Of a stretch of 64,000 nt of DNA, positions 23,130 to 34,945 are shown one piece after another. Origin of the DNA: Taxillus chinensis (Eukaryota > Streptophyta > Magnoliopsida > Santalales > Loranthaceae); assembly GCA_023512835.1 (NCBI GenBank), contig CM042087.1, positions 22,096,434 to 22,160,433 of the forward strand, in the 5' to 3' direction. Position 1 is the stretch's first letter, and each line of letters opens with the position of its first letter. Below the pieces are notes generated by a model that was not told where the DNA came from, made no database searches, and was given only the letters and a program-made list of their open reading frames with translations. The position numbers and the translations under genes are program-made.

Positions 23130-24400
23130 ATGGCTGAAGAAAGAAGTATGCTATTTAACACTCGCCTGAACTCCGGCGGTGCACAAGAGCCCCTCCCTAA
23201 TCGAAGCAGCAGTGAAAATGTCGACCCACCTCAACCTGCTACTGCCGCTGCACCACAACCATGGAGTTTTGGTTTCACTCTGACCAAACCGCCAAAATTC
23301 ACACCAGAGCTTTTCTCGCAGTGGAAAGCTTGCATGAGAATGTTCATGGTATGCCATGATCATCTCATGTGGCCATGTCTTCATCAGGAGATACCGATTC
23401 CGATGACAATCGGAGAACATAGAGTTAGAAGGCCAAAGACTGATGCTGAACTTACCCATGATGAAAGAGCCTGGCAGTGTGCTGCGAAAAGGCTCTGGCA
23501 TATGTCACATCGTCTTTGGACTTTGAAGCTTTCACAGACGTCCAGGGCTGTACAACAGCGAAAGCTGTATAGGATAAGCTGACAATTCTCTATGAGGGAA
23601 GTCAGTCCCAAATGCAGAACATCATCTGTGCTCTCAGGCAGAACTTTGAGAGCTTTAATCACAAACCTGGTGAATCCCTTGAAAGCATCTATCGGAGATT
23701 TGGCAATCTTATCCTTGAGCTAAAAACTGTCAATGAGCACTACTCTTAATCCCAAATCAATGACAAATTTTTTCGCTCATTCCTGGATCGCTACTACTCC
23801 AAGCAGCTCCAGATGCAAGCCGACAAGAACTGGCAGTATGTTCCCTTTGAAGAATTATATGGAGAGCTACGGACCCATGAGGTCAGGTTCAAATACTCTG
23901 ACCGGGATAAGAAAATAGCTCGGAAAGAAAAGTGGGTAGCTTTCAAAGCCACGGAATGCTTCAGCATACAACATGATGATGAGACGGAAGAGTCAGGGAA
24001 CTCTGACTCAGACGCTGAAGAAGAAATAGCTCTTCTGGTCAAATCCTTCGAGCGATTCCTATGAAAAAGCAGAAAAGGATTCAGAAGGAGCAATTGGAGT
24101 CTAGTTCCCAAGAATGCTACAACTGTGGGAAACCCGGTCACTGGGCCAAGGATTATAAATCCAAATCTAAGACGGCCGAGAAGAGTGACAAGGTTACTCC
24201 TTGATGCTCCACCTCAAACAAAAACAAGAACAAGAGGAAGGCGTTTGTCACAAAATACGTTAGTGGCTCAGAAGAAGAGGAGGAATCCTTTGATGATGAG
24301 CCAACCCCAAAGCCGTACGTCTGCCTCATGGCAAATACTATCACTATGAATGTTGGAGCTTATCTGATAACTGGGTATGTAATCAAATTCGTATTAATAA
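23130..24400 (+). pseudogene. Copia A gag with zinc knuckle, frameshifted
   Basis: Starts MAEERSMLFN at 23130. The capsid region (WSFGFTLTKPPKFTPELFSQW) is followed by frameshifts and stops near 23580 and 23748. Coding resumes with KQLQMQADKNWQYVPFEELY and an acidic stretch near 24000. A CCHC knuckle (CYNCGKPGHWAKDYKSK) lies at about 24118-24168 in another frame. This is the SIRE-lineage gag order. It formed the virus-like particle shell and bound RNA in the ancestral element. Several frame breaks show it is dead. Confidence 0.8.
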
Positions 24401-24662
24401 AGATCAGTTTATCAAAAAGGGTTCTTTGAGCAAATCTAAATCTAAATCTCAAAGGAGTATCTCTCCCAAGAAAACCCAAATGAAAGAAGCAACTGACACT
24501 GACAAAGTTAAGTCAACTTGGAAAGCTAAAGTTCCTAATAAAAGTAAATTCTGGAACTGTTGACACTACTGTTGTTTCTCCTAACCGCCCGAAACAAGTT
24601 TGGCACCAAAAGTGTAAACTGTTGTCTTGTAGGAGCATCTCTGGAATGCATTACCGGATCAC

Positions 24663-26142
24663 TTGAAGTTAAAGATCAATCAAAGCAAGTGGATCCTCGA
24701 TAGTGGATGCTCCGGACATATGACGGGTGATCAGTCTCTACTCGTTGAAGTTACTGACAAACGAGGCCCATCCGTATCATATGGGGACAACAATAAAGGT
24801 AAGACTGTGGGGTGTGTCACTTTAGCCAATGACTGTGTATCAATCACTAAAGTTGCACTAGTCGAAGGTTTGAAGCATAATCTGCTAAGTATTAGTAATT
24901 TATGTGACAAAGGGTTTACTGTTTCCTTTATGTCCAACACCTGCACAGTTAGGGATAACTTATCCGGATATGTTAAGTTATTTGGTTTAAAAGATGGGGA
25001 CATATACTCAGTGGTCTTAAGAAATAATTCTTCTGACCAAGTATGCTTTCTCACTAAAGCATCAGATGAAGAAAGTTGGCTATGGCACAAGCATTGCGTA
25101 CATTTAAATTTTAAAACCTTATCTAAATTAGCGTCGCTTGACTTAGTAAATGGTTTGCCCAAACATAAATTCTCCAGAGAGTCTCTGTAGAGAATGCCAA
25201 CTCGGTAAGTAGACCAAGCACAGCTTTAAGAGCAAATCCGTTAATTCAATAACTGCTCCGTTGCAACTTCTTCACATGGATCTTTGTGGTCCCATTTCTA
25301 TTGCTTCTCTGGCCGGTGCGAGATATACCCTTGTGGTTATTGATGATTTCACTAGGTATACATGGGTGATGTTCCTGAAATCAAAGGATCAAACCTTTGA
25401 ACATCTAATAGATCTCTTCAACTGGATAAGCAATTCACAAGGACTAAGCATCAAATGCATCAGAAGTGATCATGGTACTGAATTTGATTTTTCAGAAATG
25501 AGATCCTATTGTTCTGAACAGGGCATTCAACACGACTTTTCTACACCCAGGACTCCACAGCAAAATGGAGTTGCTGAGCATAAGAATCGCACGTTAGTTG
25601 AAGCTAGTAGATCAATGTTAGCAGGGGCAAAACTTCCTCTCAGTTTATGGGCTGAAGCTATGTCAACTACATGCTATGTTCAGAATAGAACTCTTAGAAA
25701 TAAGGTTACCATGAAAACACCCTATGAAATGTGGAGAGGCAGAAAGCCATCAATCTCTCATTTCAAAGCTTTTGGGTGTGCTTGCTACGTGTTAAACAAT
25801 GGGAAAGAGGCCCGGAGTAAATTTGAGCCAAAATCCGATGATGGGATCTTTGTCGGATATTGTTTACACAGCAAGGCTTATCATATTTTCAACCAAAAAC
25901 GTCTAATAGTTGAAGAATCTATCCATGTTGATTTTGATGAATCTAACCTTGATTGGTCGAGTATAGGATTTTCAAATTCAATTGCACAGGATCATATGGA
26001 CAGTACGATCGATTATTCTCAGTTCAGACATGTCCCTACTGCAACTCCTGATGAATCAACTAACACTAGTGAAGCAACAAGAGATGCTACTGATGATGCT
26101 GTAGAACCCTATTTTGTCCGGGTTGGACATACTAACCCCATT
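24663..26142 (+). pseudogene. Copia A protease and integrase part of pol
   Basis: 24663-25190 holds the aspartic protease motif ILDSGCSGHM (DSG) and the GAG-pre-integrase zinc region (LWHKHCVHLNFKTLSKL). After a stop at 25189, CRECQLGK follows. 25261-26145 is the integrase core with LLHMDLCGPI, RSDHGTEFD and TPQQNGVAEHKNRT, so the DDE residues are visible. It ends with the conserved copia tail FGCACYVLNNG and GIFVGY. The protein normally inserts element cDNA into the genome. The frame is broken by the stop at 25189 and the Tat/Ogre-like insertion at 26143. Confidence 0.85.
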
Positions 26143-26638
26143 TGATATACCTTTCTGCCCATGCCATATACCTTGTTGAACAGGTCCACAATGATCCCAT
26201 ACTTCCAAGGAATGGTCTACCCCAATCGGCCCGAGATGGATACAATTGACACGGATGGGGGAGTTCAAAATTAATGACTTTTCGCTACAAGTCCTTGAAG
26301 CGCCCCAAGACCAACACCAGGTGATGGAGGATGAAAATTCGAGACCAACGCACTTGACCGAGCTCAAATCGGACTTAAAATGAAGAAGTTATGGCCAAAA
26401 CAACTTTCGTTGGAAAAAGTCAAACTTGCCAAAAGACGGTCAATGCCTCTGGTCAAACTGCCTGCAAAAGTGATCATGCGAAACCCTTCAAAATGCCTAT
26501 GTAGGCGAATACGGATCTCCCCAAACAATTCCTGGAAGGTTACCCATTTTTGCATTTTTGGTGGGGGTAAAAAGGTAATTAAAAGTTAAAAAAAAAACTT
26601 CGGGGTTGACCGTTGACCTGCCGACACTGCAACCCGTT

Positions 26639-26805
26639 GACCTTCGAAGCCTCGAAGCCTCGAAGCCCGAAGCCCCGAAGCCTCGAAGCCTCGAAGGCTC
26701 GAAGCCCCGAAGCCTCGAAGCCCCGAAGCTCGAAGCCCCGAAGCCTCGAAGCTCGAAGCCTCGAAGCCCCGAAGCCCCGAAGCCTCGAAGCCTCGAAGCC
26801 TGTTG
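26639..26805. repeat. CTCGAAGCC minisatellite
   Basis: Tandem array of 8-10-bp units (CTCGAAGC, CCCGAAGC and similar), then a looser CTTCGACC-rich stretch to about 27020. It creates overlapping open frames on both strands that are artefacts of the repeat. Confidence 0.9.
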
Positions 26806-27379
26806 ACCTGCTGATTCCACCTTCGATCCTTCGACCCTCGAAGCTCCGACCCTGTCGACACTCCGACCTTCGAACCTCGACACTTCGACCTTCGACCCGC
26901 GACTTATAGTGCCGACTTGCAACGCCGACCCGCAGCACCCGTATGCCTTCCACCCTTCGACCGCCGAAGCTTCGACCCTGCCGATGCTCCGACCTGCCGA
27001 TGCTCCGACCTGCCGACACTTCGAACCTCCGACCCTTTCTGCCTTTGCTGATTTTTCTCGCTGGTTTCTCGCGCCGACTTTTTTCTCACGGACTTCCTTT
27101 TTTCCTCTCGCTGGTCATTCACGGGACTCATCTTCTGCGCTGACCATCAGACAGGGAATTATTTCTCACCAACCTGTCGGTCACATGTGCTGCTAAAGTA
27201 CAAATGCAAAAAGGCAATCACGAGCTCCCCTTTCTTCCACATAGGCTGTCCACCCGACAAGGCATTAAAACCAGCAAATTAAAATACTGCATCAAATAAT
27301 GCAGCAATTATGACAGTCCAGCCAAAAAACTCTTCTGCAGCACTTTAAAAAGAGCCCTCATCGTCCCAGCGCAGGGGAG

Positions 27380-28070
27380 ATTCTGGAGAGAGAAAAAAAT
27401 TCGTGGAAAAAAGAAGAGTGTGGGTTTTCGTTGGAGAGAGAGTTCTGAAAAAAGAAAAAAAGAGAAAAAGAGATCTGTCATAAGAAAAAACAGTTGCCCG
27501 TCCCTGCAAAAAAAAAAAAAAAAGAGAGAGAGGGAGTTCTTTGAAAGATTCTGGGGGGAGGAAAAAAATTCGTTAGAAAAAAGGAGGGTTCAAACAAAAA
27601 AAAAGAGAGAGACACAAAGAGACCCTTCATTATTGAAACCTGCTGCCATTCCTCATCCCAGCGCAAAAACCAAAGAAACAAAAGACAGAGAGTTGAGTCC
27701 CAAAATAAAAAAAAAAACCAGATCCCGTCAGCTTCTTCCCTGCAAAAAAAAAAAAAGAAAAAAGAAGGAGAGTGGAGTCCCAAATTCCTCCCCGCGTGAA
27801 AAGAGAGAAAACAAAGAGGACAAACAGGAATCACACCCAACAAAATTGCCCAATCTTGCTGCTATCCTGCAATTACACGTTGCCCCTTTGATCCCATTTC
27901 TCTCTTATCTCGTTCTGGTTTGTTTTTCTTTTTTTTTTAGCAAAAGAAAAACACAAAAAAACAACTCCAATTTCAGCCCTCTCTTTCTGCGTTTTCAGCA
28001 AAAGAAGCAGGAAAACCAGTTCCCAATTCTTTCTCCTGCCCCTGCCTCCCACGCCCACTTTGATTATTGC
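27380..28070. repeat. A/G-rich low-complexity block in Tat/Ogre-like LTR
   Basis: Strongly purine-rich sequence with poly-A tracts and GAGAGA runs. A 229-codon open frame here is lysine/glutamate/serine-rich only because of composition, so it is not called as a gene. Confidence 0.7.
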
Positions 28071-28569
28071 CAGCTGCCAGGAAATCTTAGCTTCAAAAAA
28101 TCACTCTAGCCTCCAAATACCAGGAAAGCCTCTCCACAAGTCCCGCTGCCAGATCGGTTGGTTCCAATTTGAGCAAGTAACTATCAGTGCCGACAGAAGC
28201 TCAAACAGAAGGTTGGCGTTGCAAGCCCCAAAGTCGGTTTAGCTCTTATTACTTTTCAACTTATTTGCATTGATTTTGATGTAATCCTTAATACTTCTTT
28301 GCATTTCTTTTCTTTTTTTTTTATTTTATTTGTTGCGTCATGTTTCCTTTGCATTTCACTTTCCTTTGTATATATGTATATTGTAAGATGTAAAGTATAG
28401 CAAATAAAAAAAAACAAACAACAAAGAAAGAAAAGAGAGAGAGCAAAAGGAGAAGATGAAAAAAAAGAAAAAAAAAAGAGTGATTTGCTTTTTCTTTTGT
28501 GGATGCCATAACTACACACTTCACGCTTTTATTTTCATGCATATATTCCTACATTTGCTTTAAGATTTT

Positions 28570-28793
28570 GGGTTCACAAAAAAAAAAAAAAAACAAAACA
28601 AAAAAAGATAAAACAAAAACAAACAAAAAATGTTTTTTTCATGTTTTAAAGCCAAAAAAAACGTTTTACAAAAAACAAAAAAAAAAACAAAACAAAACAA
28701 AACGTTTTTTCAATAAAATATCTTTTTTAAAAATCTCTTCCATAACATGTTTTGAAAATGTTTTCATAAAATGTATTCCAAGTGTCTTTCAAA

Positions 28794-28825
<32 letters not shown>

Positions 28826-28890
28826 AAAGGGGGAAAATAATAAAAATCATTTTCTAGGACTCCAAAACAAAACCAAAAAACCAAAACCAA
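28570..28890. repeat. (AAAAC)n-like tracts
   Basis: Repeated AAAACAAAAC pentamers and long poly-A runs within the same LTR, for example at 28598, 28687 and 28798. Confidence 0.85.
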
Positions 28891-29223
28891 CCCATAGGAC
28901 CTCATTCTCCACTTCAAAACAAAAACCCAAAATTTTTAGGATTTCCTTTTTAGACATTTGGGATAAATCCATTTTAACCATAACTTTAATAAATAACTTA
29001 GCTAAATAAAAATCATAGACTTTTTAGGAAACTTAACCCAGTTATGACAGTACAAACAAAAGAAAAACCTCCTCCTCCTAAATTAGATACCAAAAGGGCG
29101 CTGTAGGGGTGCTAATCCTTCCCTACACGTAACCAACTCCCGAACCCATCTCTGATAACGCAAACCACACATTTAAGACTACTCAAGGTAGAGGGTATCC
29201 AACTGTACCCCAAAAACAATTGG

Positions 29224-29232
29224 TGGCGACTC
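29224..29232 (+). promoter_or_regulatory. Candidate primer-binding site, Tat/Ogre type
   Basis: TGGCGACTC, five bases after the putative LTR end CAAAAACA. This word is known as the tRNA-Arg-type site of Ogre/Tat elements. The assignment rests on this word and on the LTR's length. Confidence 0.55.
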
Positions 29233-29285
29233 TAAAATTTCTCACCATTGGTTTAGTTTGAGCTCACCCCAAAAGGGCCCAGACG

Positions 29286-29827
29286 AAAACCAGTGATGAC
29301 AGATGCTTCAGAAGAATCGGACTTAGGACTTTCACGTGACTCCATACAAAATGTTACAGATATTCATTACACCGGAGAACCTTCAAATCTGTTCGGACAA
29401 GTTAATACTAAAAGTCATAGTGCTGAAGAACCTCCAAGTTCTTCCGGAACTGTTCATCCTACGGATAAAATTAGCCCAGAAGAAGATCAACCAGCCGATG
29501 TACGAGATCCACCCGATCTGGCAGAGCTTCAAATCATTAACTATTCACCACCACTTGCACAGAACTATAGGTGGACTCGGAACCACCCATCAGATCAAGT
29601 GATTGGTGATCCTACTGTTGGAGTAAGAACGAGGGCAACCACTTTCAATCTGTGCCTCTACTCATGTTTTCTACCACAGATAGAGCCAAAGGTGGTGGAT
29701 GAAGCCCTTCAGGACTCAAACTGGATAGACACTATGCAAGAAGAGCTTAATCAATTCAAGAGGAATGAAGTGTGGACTTTAGTACCAAGGCCAAGGTCGC
29801 AACAAGTGATTGGAGTTAAATGTGTGT
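29286..29827 (+). pseudogene. Copia A pol: linker and start of reverse transcriptase
   Basis: Continues the copia pol after the Tat/Ogre-like insertion. A Ser/Glu-rich linker leads to EPKVVDEALQDSNWIDTMQ and NEVWTLVPRP, the conserved N-terminal end of copia reverse transcriptase (RVT_2). It breaks off right after QVIGVKCV at about 29827, where an unrelated LTR-like sequence begins. The catalytic YVDD region is missing. Confidence 0.85.
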
Positions 29828-30220
29828 TATAAAGACTCGTATTTGGGTAGTTTTGAGAGATATCCATTCTATGGGAATGCAACTATTTGGACGGTAGTAT
29901 AGTCGTCGATGTGAGCTTTTTGACTGTACCTGGGCCCGATTTCGAGTCGAGGCCCCGTTTGACCCAATTGTTGACTTTGCATTTGGGCAGTCATGTGTGT
30001 GTGATATTATCTGAATAGTGTTGTGCTCATCATTTCGAATGTTTTTACTGTAATTTGACTCAATTTGGAGTTCGGGACCTTGGAGGTCAATTATTGTGTT
30101 GGGAGGTCAATTATTGACTAGGTCAATGATTGACTAGGTCAGTTATTGGTCAATGACTGGCGGAAATATAAATAGCAGGAAAAAGAAAGAGCTTTCACTT
30201 TACGCTATCACGTTTGTGCG

Positions 30221-30223
30221 TTT

Positions 30224-30272
<49 letters not shown>
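30221..30272. repeat. (GA)n microsatellite
   Basis: GAGAGA run of about 50 bp with one interruption, just downstream of a TATAAATAG box. Confidence 0.95.
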
Positions 30273-30276
<4 letters not shown>

Positions 30277-31184
30277 TGTCTTGGAGATTTGGAGCGATTG
30301 GGGTTCGTGGAGCTCAAAGAATCACTCCAAGTAGGTGTCCTTGAACTTCTTATCTTGATTTTATCCTTGGTATGCACGAATTTGTCATGATTTATGAAAT
30401 TAAGCATGAACCCTAGGTTTTGGGGGAATCTAATTTTGGGTTAGATCTAATGGTTTAACATAAGATCTATGGTTAAGAATTGTTTTATATCAGTTTTAAT
30501 ATGTGTTTCTGTGATCTGGGGCTGTTTGTAGTTCGTAGTTCGTAGTTCGTAGCTTCGTAGGTCGAAGATCGAAGACCAGCTTCGAGTCTTCGAGGCGCGC
30601 TGCAGTTCCGCGCTCTGCATCTACAAGTCTTCGAGGCGTGCTACAGTTCCGCGCTATGAGTCGCAGCTCCAACAGTGTAACTGAACACTGGACTACACTA
30701 GACTGGACTATTTATATTGTAAGCTATACCAAGTATTATACTTAAGTTACAGTGTAAATAATGAAATACCCCCCATTTGGATTCAAAGAAAAATACTAGA
30801 AAATTAAATTCCTACTCCTTCAAAATGTGAAAATTGGGATTTAGTGTAAAATCTCAGAAAAATCCAATTTTTCGTAGAGGTGAATTTTTGGAAAGTGGGG
30901 TTAAACATCTTCGAAAAATCCCTAAAAATCAGATTATCTTAGTTATGATATGGGAACCCAATGTCGGGACTTTTTTATTTCAAGAAAACAACTCCTATGG
31001 GTATCTCCTTCCTTGGTCAAGGAATGATGATCGGTTTGTGAAGATTGGCTTCAGTTATAAAGGGAGTATGGTGAACCTTAATGCCATATTGGTGTTAATA
31101 TGTTGGTTTGAGGAATTGGGGCTTGGGCTCTATGACTTGTTGGCTTCTCACCGTGGAGCACAGATGATGCTATGTGGTTGACGG

Positions 31185-31313
31185 GGCAGGCATATGCGCT
31201 GATGGCAGGCCTGTGTGGCACTATGGCCGGGCATATTACGCTGTGGCCGTGGCAGGCATATGCGCGGATAGCAGGCCTGTGTAGCACTGTGTCCGGGCAT
31301 ATAGTGCTGTGGT
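31185..31313. repeat. Tandem repeat, 66-bp period
   Basis: Two copies start GGCAGGCATATGCGC at 31185 and 31251, each with GCAGGCCTGTGT and CCGGGCATAT blocks. Confidence 0.85.
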
Positions 31314-31559
31314 AGGATTGAGTGCCATGAGCTGGGATCCTGTTGAGGATCGTGGACAAGCTGTCCTGTGTGGGCAGGATGGGTCCTAATGTTTGTTTGC
31401 AGGCTGAGTCCTGATGATTGTACACACTGCACAGTGCACGAGTACACAAAGCATGTAGTATAGACTTGTATGTTTGCATGATGTGGAGTATTGGGGTCAC
31501 CTACTGAGCTTGTCGCTCACCCCAACTTGTTGTTTACCTTTTTTAGGTGTGACCCGAGA

Positions 31560-33423
31560 TGTCACGCCCCGGATTTCCAACCCGAGGAAACCGGTACGTG
31601 ACTCCCCTTGTACCCACATGGAGGGCAAAGGGGTTAGGATGCAAACCCCGAATATAACATTTTAACATCCACAACACATTCAAGAAAGTAATGTTCATAA
31701 AAGCAATCCACAATCCAAACCAGTCTTTATTACAACAAAATCCTTTTCCAATCCATCCCCACTGGGGTTACATCAATTCCCATAAAAATAACATAAATGG
31801 AAGACAGTAAAATCAATAAGGTCTTCCACCTTGGGGTCCCACCTAACGCCTGTATGTTCCTAAAAGAAAACACAACATAGAGGGAGGGGTGAGCAACCAC
31901 AGCTCAATAGGGATCATGTCTCCCCAATCCATCCCATGCCCCTAGCGTCTACATGAGTGTGTACAGGTGCAGTGTAGTGACAATAAAATATAAACAAGTT
32001 ATATTCCACATTCACATGGCACACACATATCCGACCATACAAGGCTAGCCATATAGGCTAACATATCCACGGCCACTAAGGCTTAGCCACACGGCTAACA
32101 TATCCACGGCCACTCAGGCTTAGCCACACGGGCTAACATATCCACAACCATATAGGCTTAGCCACACAGGCTAACAGTTCCAGTCTCGGGCTTCCATAAC
32201 CATCGGGTTCCACAAACACAGCATACAAGGTCACATAGGCATTAAACCAAACACGTAGCATACACACTTTCACAGGCATAATACCAAACACTTAGTTCGC
32301 ACAGCCCATTGGGCATAAAATCAAACACTTGACATGCAGAGTCTCACAGGTATTTTACCAAACGCTTAACATGCATACATTCACAAACCCACAAACCCAG
32401 CCACACAGGCATATTATCAAACACATACTAGGCATATTCACACAGGCATTTTATCGAACACTTAATATGTACTCACCATCCAACACCAGAATACATCAAA
32501 AACCGCCATTGAAGGCCAACATCCATATAGGAGATCACACCTATATGGATTACATATATATATAAACAGGTATAACTCCATAATCTGCCCTAGAACCCTA
32601 GGACAGAGGAGGATTTAGGAAGAACAGAACCCTTACCTTGTATGTTCTCCTGCTCCCGCTTCCACGCAAGACTCCGACCACCCACGCAAGACGCTCCGAC
32701 AGCCACCAGAAGCTCTCCTTCTCTCTCTCTCTCTCTCTGCGACAGCTGGTGGAGCAACAAAGCCTAAACCTAAAACAAAGGGGCTTCTCCTCCTTATATA
32801 GACAACACAACATCAAAACGACATAGTTTTGATTAAGTGAATCCCAGCATCAAAACGACGTAGTTTTGATGGAACAAGCTATGACCTTCCCACATCCATA
32901 CACACCAAAATATTCACAATTCCAACATGGTCCTTTGGGAAAAGATGATTAGAATGACAAAACCAAGGTAATCATGCAAAAACATGCCTGCACGCCAATT
33001 TGAACGCCAATTCCCCAATTGGCGTGCATATCCAAATGCACTTAAACTTCACCCCAAGCCTCCTTGCATCTTGTAGAGGTCTGAGAAGCAAAAATATGCT
33101 TGCACGTGAAATGGGTGAATTCACGTGCAGCTCCAAATGCTCTGAAATTTCTGTGGTAGATAGAGGACCTCATTCTAAGCAACTTTTGTTCTTGCACGCC
33201 AATTGTTTGAGGCCATCTACTATACCAAAAGTGAGCTCCAAAATCTGCCAAAACAGCTTAAAACCGCATGTATATGCATAGCATCTTCCTAGGGTATAAA
33301 TGTACGTTATCACTTTTCACATGCACCTCCCAAAAGTCCCCTCTTGGGCTCATCTCTTACCTCAAACTTGTGCACCAACATCCAAGGTGTTTGTGGTTAA
33401 CTTCTTACACACGGGTCATTACA
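31560..33423 (-). mobile_element. Solo LTR of Tekay-like family B, mosaic with Athila LTR sequence
   Basis: Begins TGTCACGCCCCGGATTTCC and ends GTCATTACA, the reverse complement of family B LTR termini (compare 53194-54782). It contains the family's ACGT palindromes near 32812 and 32848, a TATATAAGG box on the minus strand near 32795, and a local 42-bp repeat array (32060-32180). Between about 33000 and 33312 it instead matches the first part of the Athila-type LTR at 22876, up to and including the terminal GTTATCA. The 5-bp flanks CGAGA and AGTTG do not match, so recombination rather than simple insertion is likely. Confidence 0.65.
32060..32180. repeat. 42-bp tandem array in mosaic LTR
   Basis: Repeated units containing CTAACATATCCAC and GGCTTAGCCACAC. 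They occupy the place where other family B LTRs have a 50-bp AGGCGGTTAAA array. Confidence 0.7.
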
Positions 33424-34945
33424 AGTTGAGCCGCAGCCTTCATCATCAACTGCGTCTTCAGTAACCATGGAACCCTTGCCAGTTCTGAAGCAACTCCCAG
33501 AACACTTAAGGTATGAGTTCTTGGATTCACAGGGACGTTATCCTGTGATAGTGGTTGCGTCCTGAACGGTAGAAGAATGCAATCAGCTACTTGAAGTGTT
33601 AAGGAGGCATAAGCAGGCCCTGGGATGGTCTCTGGATGATATCAAAGGTATTAGTCCAGTGGTCTGCATGCATAAGATATTGATGGAGGAGTCTTATACT
33701 CCTACTGTGGAGCGTCAATGCAGGCTCAATCCTGCGATGAAGGAAGTAGTTGGCAAGGAGATTCTGAAGTGGAGGAAAGCTGGAATCATATATGCCATTT
33801 CAAACAGCTCCTAGGTTAGCCCTGTTCAAGTGGTTCCCAAGAAGGGCGGAATGACGGTGATACGCAATGGGAACAACAAGCTCATTCCGTCCCGCATAGT
33901 GACCGGGTGGCGAGTATGTATCGATTATCACAAGTTGAACAAGGCCACTCGTAAGGACCACTTTCCTTTATTGTTTATTGATCAAATGTTGATCATTTGG
34001 CTGGCTATCCATATTATTGCTTTTTGGACGGATATTCCGGATACAACCAGATAGCAGTTGCCCCGGAGGATCAAGAGAAGACCACGTTCACGTGTCCCTT
34101 TGGCACGTATGCTTTCAGTCATGTCGTTCGGTCTCTGCAATGCACCTACTACTTTCCAGAGGTGCATGATGGCAATATTTCAGGGGTTGGTAGAGGATAT
34201 TATGGAAGTCTTCATGGATGACTTCTCAGTTTTCGGTTCGTCATTCTCCATCTGCCTCAAGAATCTGGAAACGATATTGATCCGGTGCGAAGAGAAGAAC
34301 TTGGTTTTGAACTGAGAGAAGTGCCACTTCATGGTCAAGGAGGGAGTCGTCCTTGGGCATAAAGTGTCAGCAGCTGGGTTGGAAGTGGACAGAGCAAAGA
34401 TTTCCACAATTGAGAATCTACCTCCACCCACAAATGTGAAGGGCATCTGGAGCTTTTTGGGTCATGCGGGGTTTTACCGGCGGTTTATCAAAGACTTTTC
34501 CAAGATTGCCAAGCCCCTCAGCATGCTTTTAGCGAAGGATGTACCCTTCGTCTTTTCAAAAGAAGCCTTCAGGCATTGCTAGCTGTTGTCTTCGCTTGCG
34601 ACAAGTTCAGATCGTACTTGCTGGGCATGAAAGTGAAAGTTTATATTGACCATGCGGCCCTCAAGTACCTGTTTAGCAAGAAGGATGCTAAACCCAGATT
34701 GATCAGATGGGTTCTGCTTCTCTAGGAGTTCGACTTGGAGATTAAGGATTTGAAAGGCACATCCAACACTGTAGCAAATCATCTGTCAAGGCTAGAGTCG
34801 GGGGAAGGGAAGTCCAATGAAGCAACAACCTCTGATACCTTCCCTGACGAGCAATTATTTTCAGCAGAAGCTCACGTTCCATGGTATGATGATATTGTGA
34901 ACTTTCATGCATGTTCCTATATACCGACTGAGTTCACGTATTAGT
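33424..34945 (+). pseudogene. Athila-like gypsy pol: reverse transcriptase/RNase H part
   Basis: Contains Athila-type RT blocks: LGWSLDDIKGISP, WRVCIDYHKLNKATRKDHFPL, CPFGTYAF, MEVFMDDFSVFG (the DD catalytic pair), LEVDRAKI and [17 protein letters not shown]. An RNase H remnant follows ([12 protein letters not shown], then EIKDLKGTSNTVANHLSRLE). It is broken by several stops and frameshifts, many at places where relatives have Gln or Trp. The gag, protease and 5' LTR of this element are not present to the left. The left end abuts the family B LTR. Confidence 0.88.

Larger units (their letters stand above)
26143..29285 (+). mobile_element. Tat/Ogre-like gypsy LTR plus leader fragment
   Basis: Separates copia integrase from copia RT. 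The LTR probably runs from TGATATACC at 26143 to CCCCAAAAACA at 29218, about 3.1 kb. Such a length is typical of Tat/Ogre LTRs. It is followed by TGGCGACTC (29224-29232), the arginine-tRNA type primer site of Ogre elements, and about 50 bp of leader. No gag or pol follows. It holds a TCGAAGCC minisatellite and A-rich tracts. No clear target-site duplication was found, so the right end may be truncated. Confidence 0.6.
29828..31559 (+). mobile_element. LTR-like segment of unidentified gypsy element
   Basis: Non-coding sequence with LTR-promoter features: a TATA box (ATATAAATAGC) at about 30168, then a long GA tract and a splice-like AGTAGGTG. It ends with CTCACCCCAACTTGTTG and TTTTTTAGGTGTGACCC near 31520-31553, which resembles chromovirus LTR 3' parts. 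It interrupts copia RT on the left and abuts the family B LTR on the right. Exact termini were not found. Confidence 0.45.

Noticed and set aside
26497..27196. Several overlapping frames with repeated LEASKPRSP or FGASRLRGF patterns
   Set aside because: They are six-frame readings of the CTCGAAGCC minisatellite, not proteins.
27420..28109. 229-codon open frame rich in Lys/Glu/Ser
   Set aside because: It lies in A/G-rich low-complexity LTR sequence, has no domain, and comparable frames exist on both strands because of the skewed composition.
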